A DNA stretch of 14,529 nucleotides, from NCBI GenBank assembly GCA_915066865.1, contig CAJZEE010000056.1:1-14529 (forward strand). The letters are read 5' to 3'. The DNA comes from an uncultured Veillonella sp. (lineage in GTDB: Bacteria > Bacillota > Negativicutes > Veillonellales > Veillonellaceae). The position numbers and the translations under genes were made by a program. The notes beneath the pieces are model-generated. The model was given only the letters and a program-made list of their open reading frames with translations, did no database searches and was not told the origin of the DNA. This document shows positions 13,792-14,529 of the stretch, in pieces (within the stretch, counting starts at the first letter, position 1; each line of letters begins with the position of its first letter).

Positions 13792-13959
13792 TATGCTCGA
13801 TTAAGTATATGATTGGCTTTATACTATTAGGGCGAATAATCTATAGATTAAAATGATATAGAGGCGTAGGCGTATAGGATAATAGAAGTAAGGATACATA
13901 TATATTAAAGAATGTATTAATGTATAAGTAAAAAAATTAATTAAGTTGTAAAAAAGTAC
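13792..13959. other. AT-rich intergenic region before the tRNA genes
   Basis: No gene or recognised RNA is seen here. Notable are a perfect 14-bp palindrome, TAATCTATAGATTA (13837-13850), and a doubled GGCGTA hexamer (13863-13874). Neither is assignable. Confidence 0.5.
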
Positions 13960-13988
13960 TTGTCACTAGTTTCTATCAATGATATAAT
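13960..13988 (+). promoter_or_regulatory. tRNA operon promoter P1
   Basis: TTGTCA (13960-13965) and TATAAT (13983-13988) are separated by 17 bp, an 11/12 match. It would start transcription near 13995, about 95 nt before tRNA-Pro. Confidence 0.8.
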
Positions 13989-14042
13989 AATTTTCGTTGC
14001 AGAGCGATACTCGAGAGAGTAAGAACTCAGCAAGAGTAGTGG

Positions 14043-14071
14043 TTGACATCAACTACCGGGTTTGCTATAAT
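14043..14071 (+). promoter_or_regulatory. tRNA operon promoter P2, perfect consensus
   Basis: TTGACA (14043-14048) and TATAAT (14066-14071) with 17-bp spacing match the consensus perfectly. Transcription would start near 14078, about 11 nt before tRNA-Pro. Each box lies in an inverted repeat: 14039-14056 around the -35 and 14061-14077 around the -10. Confidence 0.9.
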
Positions 14072-14088
14072 AGCAAAGTAATTAATGA

Positions 14089-14165
14089 CGGGGCATAGCG
14101 CAGTTTGGTAGCGCACCTGGCTTGGGACCAGGGGGTCGCAGGTTCGAATCCTGCTGCTCCGACCA
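14089..14165 (+). tRNA. tRNA-Pro(TGG)
   Basis: A full cloverleaf of 77 nt, CCA encoded. Acceptor CGGGGCA pairs with TGCTCCG (one G-T). Anticodon stem CCTGG/CCAGG encloses loop CTTGGGA with anticodon TGG at 14123-14125. The T arm has GTTCGAATC. It decodes CCA and other proline codons by wobble. It is followed after 10 nt by tRNA-Gly. Confidence 0.95.
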
Positions 14166-14175
14166 TTTTTTATTT

Positions 14176-14249
14176 GCGGGTGTAGCTCAATGGTAGAGCC
14201 CCAGCCTTCCAAGCTGGTCGCGAGGGTTCGATTCCCTTCACCCGCTCCA
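14176..14249 (+). tRNA. tRNA-Gly(TCC)
   Basis: A 74-nt cloverleaf with encoded CCA. Acceptor GCGGGTG/CACCCGC is perfect, anticodon stem CCAGC/GCTGG encloses CTTCCAA with anticodon TCC at 14208-14210. It reads GGA/GGG codons. A run of nine T follows at 14250-14258 and may end this transcript. Confidence 0.95.
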
Positions 14250-14258
14250 TTTTTTTTT
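14250..14258 (+). terminator. T-run after tRNA-Gly, possible terminator without a dedicated hairpin
   Basis: Nine consecutive T follow the CCA end, and a second T-run lies at 14261-14267. No separate hairpin is visible, so the tRNA acceptor and T stems would have to act as the stem. Confidence 0.45.
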
Positions 14259-14291
14259 GCCTTTTTTAGGGTATACAAAGATATGGTGTAG

Positions 14292-14320
14292 TTGACGATA
14301 CATAGTACATAATTTATACT
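14292..14320 (+). promoter_or_regulatory. Promoter of tRNA-Arg
   Basis: TTGACG (14292-14297) and TATACT (14315-14320) are spaced by 17 bp (10/12). A second TATAAT at 14320-14325 overlaps but is 22 bp from the -35. It lies about 35 nt upstream of tRNA-Arg and makes that gene a separate unit. Confidence 0.75.
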
Positions 14321-14354
14321 ATAATAGATAATTCCATATATAGGTAATCCACAT

Positions 14355-14431
<77 letters not shown>

Positions 14432-14440
14432 AAGAAACGT

Positions 14441-14480
14441 AATAGCCGTAAGGGTTTCAGCCCTTACGGTTATTTTTATT
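14441..14480 (+). terminator. Intrinsic terminator after tRNA-Arg
   Basis: AATAGCCGTAAGGG (14441-14454) pairs with CCCTTACGGTTATT (14461-14474) with one G-T wobble and a 6-nt loop. T-rich sequence follows (TTTTTATT). Confidence 0.92.
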
Positions 14481-14503
14481 GTACGCCGAATAGGCATGAC
14501 TAA

Positions 14504-14524
14504 ACCCCCAGTTAAACTGGGGGT
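14504..14524. repeat. GC-rich hairpin at the window's right edge
   Basis: ACCCCCAG (14504-14511) pairs perfectly with CTGGGGGT (14517-14524) around a TTAAA loop. It has no T-run and stands out from the AT-rich surroundings. Flanks (GACTAA and CAGTA) continue off the window. It could be a dispersed repeat or the subterminal hairpin of an IS200/IS605-type element. This cannot be decided here. Confidence 0.6.
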
Positions 14525-14529
14525 CAGTA

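Noticed and set aside
13989..14042. T-box or antitermination leader before the tRNA genes
   Set aside because: It lacks the T-box sequence and any terminator/antiterminator pair. It precedes tRNAs rather than an amino-acid gene.
14027..14278. Open frame of 83 codons on the - strand over the tRNA genes
   Set aside because: It consists of the antisense of tRNA-Pro and tRNA-Gly. Similar spurious proteins are known annotation artefacts over tRNA genes.

Overview
The window looks like ordinary chromosome of a low-to-moderate GC Firmicute-lineage anaerobe, most likely Veillonella or a close Negativicutes relative. This is inferred from the gene set (E. coli-type SpeD, NAD-type malic enzyme, YerC, RNase PH next to the XTP pyrophosphatase), strong AGGAGG-type ribosome binding sites, AT-rich intergenic DNA with TTGACA/TATAAT promoters, and hairpin-plus-T-run terminators. 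No database search was run, so the genus is an inference. Every gene is on the + strand. No phage, plasmid, CRISPR or complete insertion sequence is visible.

Layout. (a) 1-2054: the 3' end of a methionine ABC permease gene (metI), a TrpR-superfamily YerC regulator, a TauE/SafE-type (TSUP) anion permease and a short-chain dehydrogenase. (b) 2181-3399: a promoter, then an abundant-looking membrane protein with a tail of 11-residue LEA/apolipoprotein-like repeats, then a YkvA (DUF1232) protein and a terminator. (c) 3453-5989: a near-consensus promoter, then a tightly packed operon of a YbgC-like thioesterase, an atypical glutamate racemase, an unrecognised membrane-anchored protein and a divergent CofE-like gamma-glutamyl ligase domain protein, closed by a strong terminator. 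(d) 6141-9294: a hydantoinase/oxoprolinase-family protein overlapping by 11 nt a histone-deacetylase/acetylpolyamine-amidohydrolase-like protein. (e) 9364-12310: a promoter and leader hairpin, then rph, rdgB, a YfcE-type phosphoesterase and speD, then a terminator. (f) 12407-13791: a monocistronic malic enzyme gene with its own promoter and terminator. (g) 13960-14479: tandem promoters, tRNA-Pro(TGG) and tRNA-Gly(TCC), then a separate promoter, tRNA-Arg(TCT) and a terminator. The window ends in a GC-rich hairpin that may be the edge of a repeat or IS200/IS605-type element.

How the genes may work together. The malic enzyme fits organic-acid fermentation. rph, rdgB and the phosphoesterase are housekeeping nucleic-acid functions. 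The less understood parts are region c, where a racemase that should make D-glutamate lies beside a glutamyl-ligase-fold protein and an orphan membrane protein, and region d, where an orphan HyuA-type ATPase is translationally coupled to an HDAC-fold deacetylase. speD and the HDAC-like gene raise a possible polyamine theme. This is of interest because the peptidoglycan of Veillonella and Selenomonas is known to carry diamines linked to D-glutamate. That link is a hypothesis, not a demonstration.
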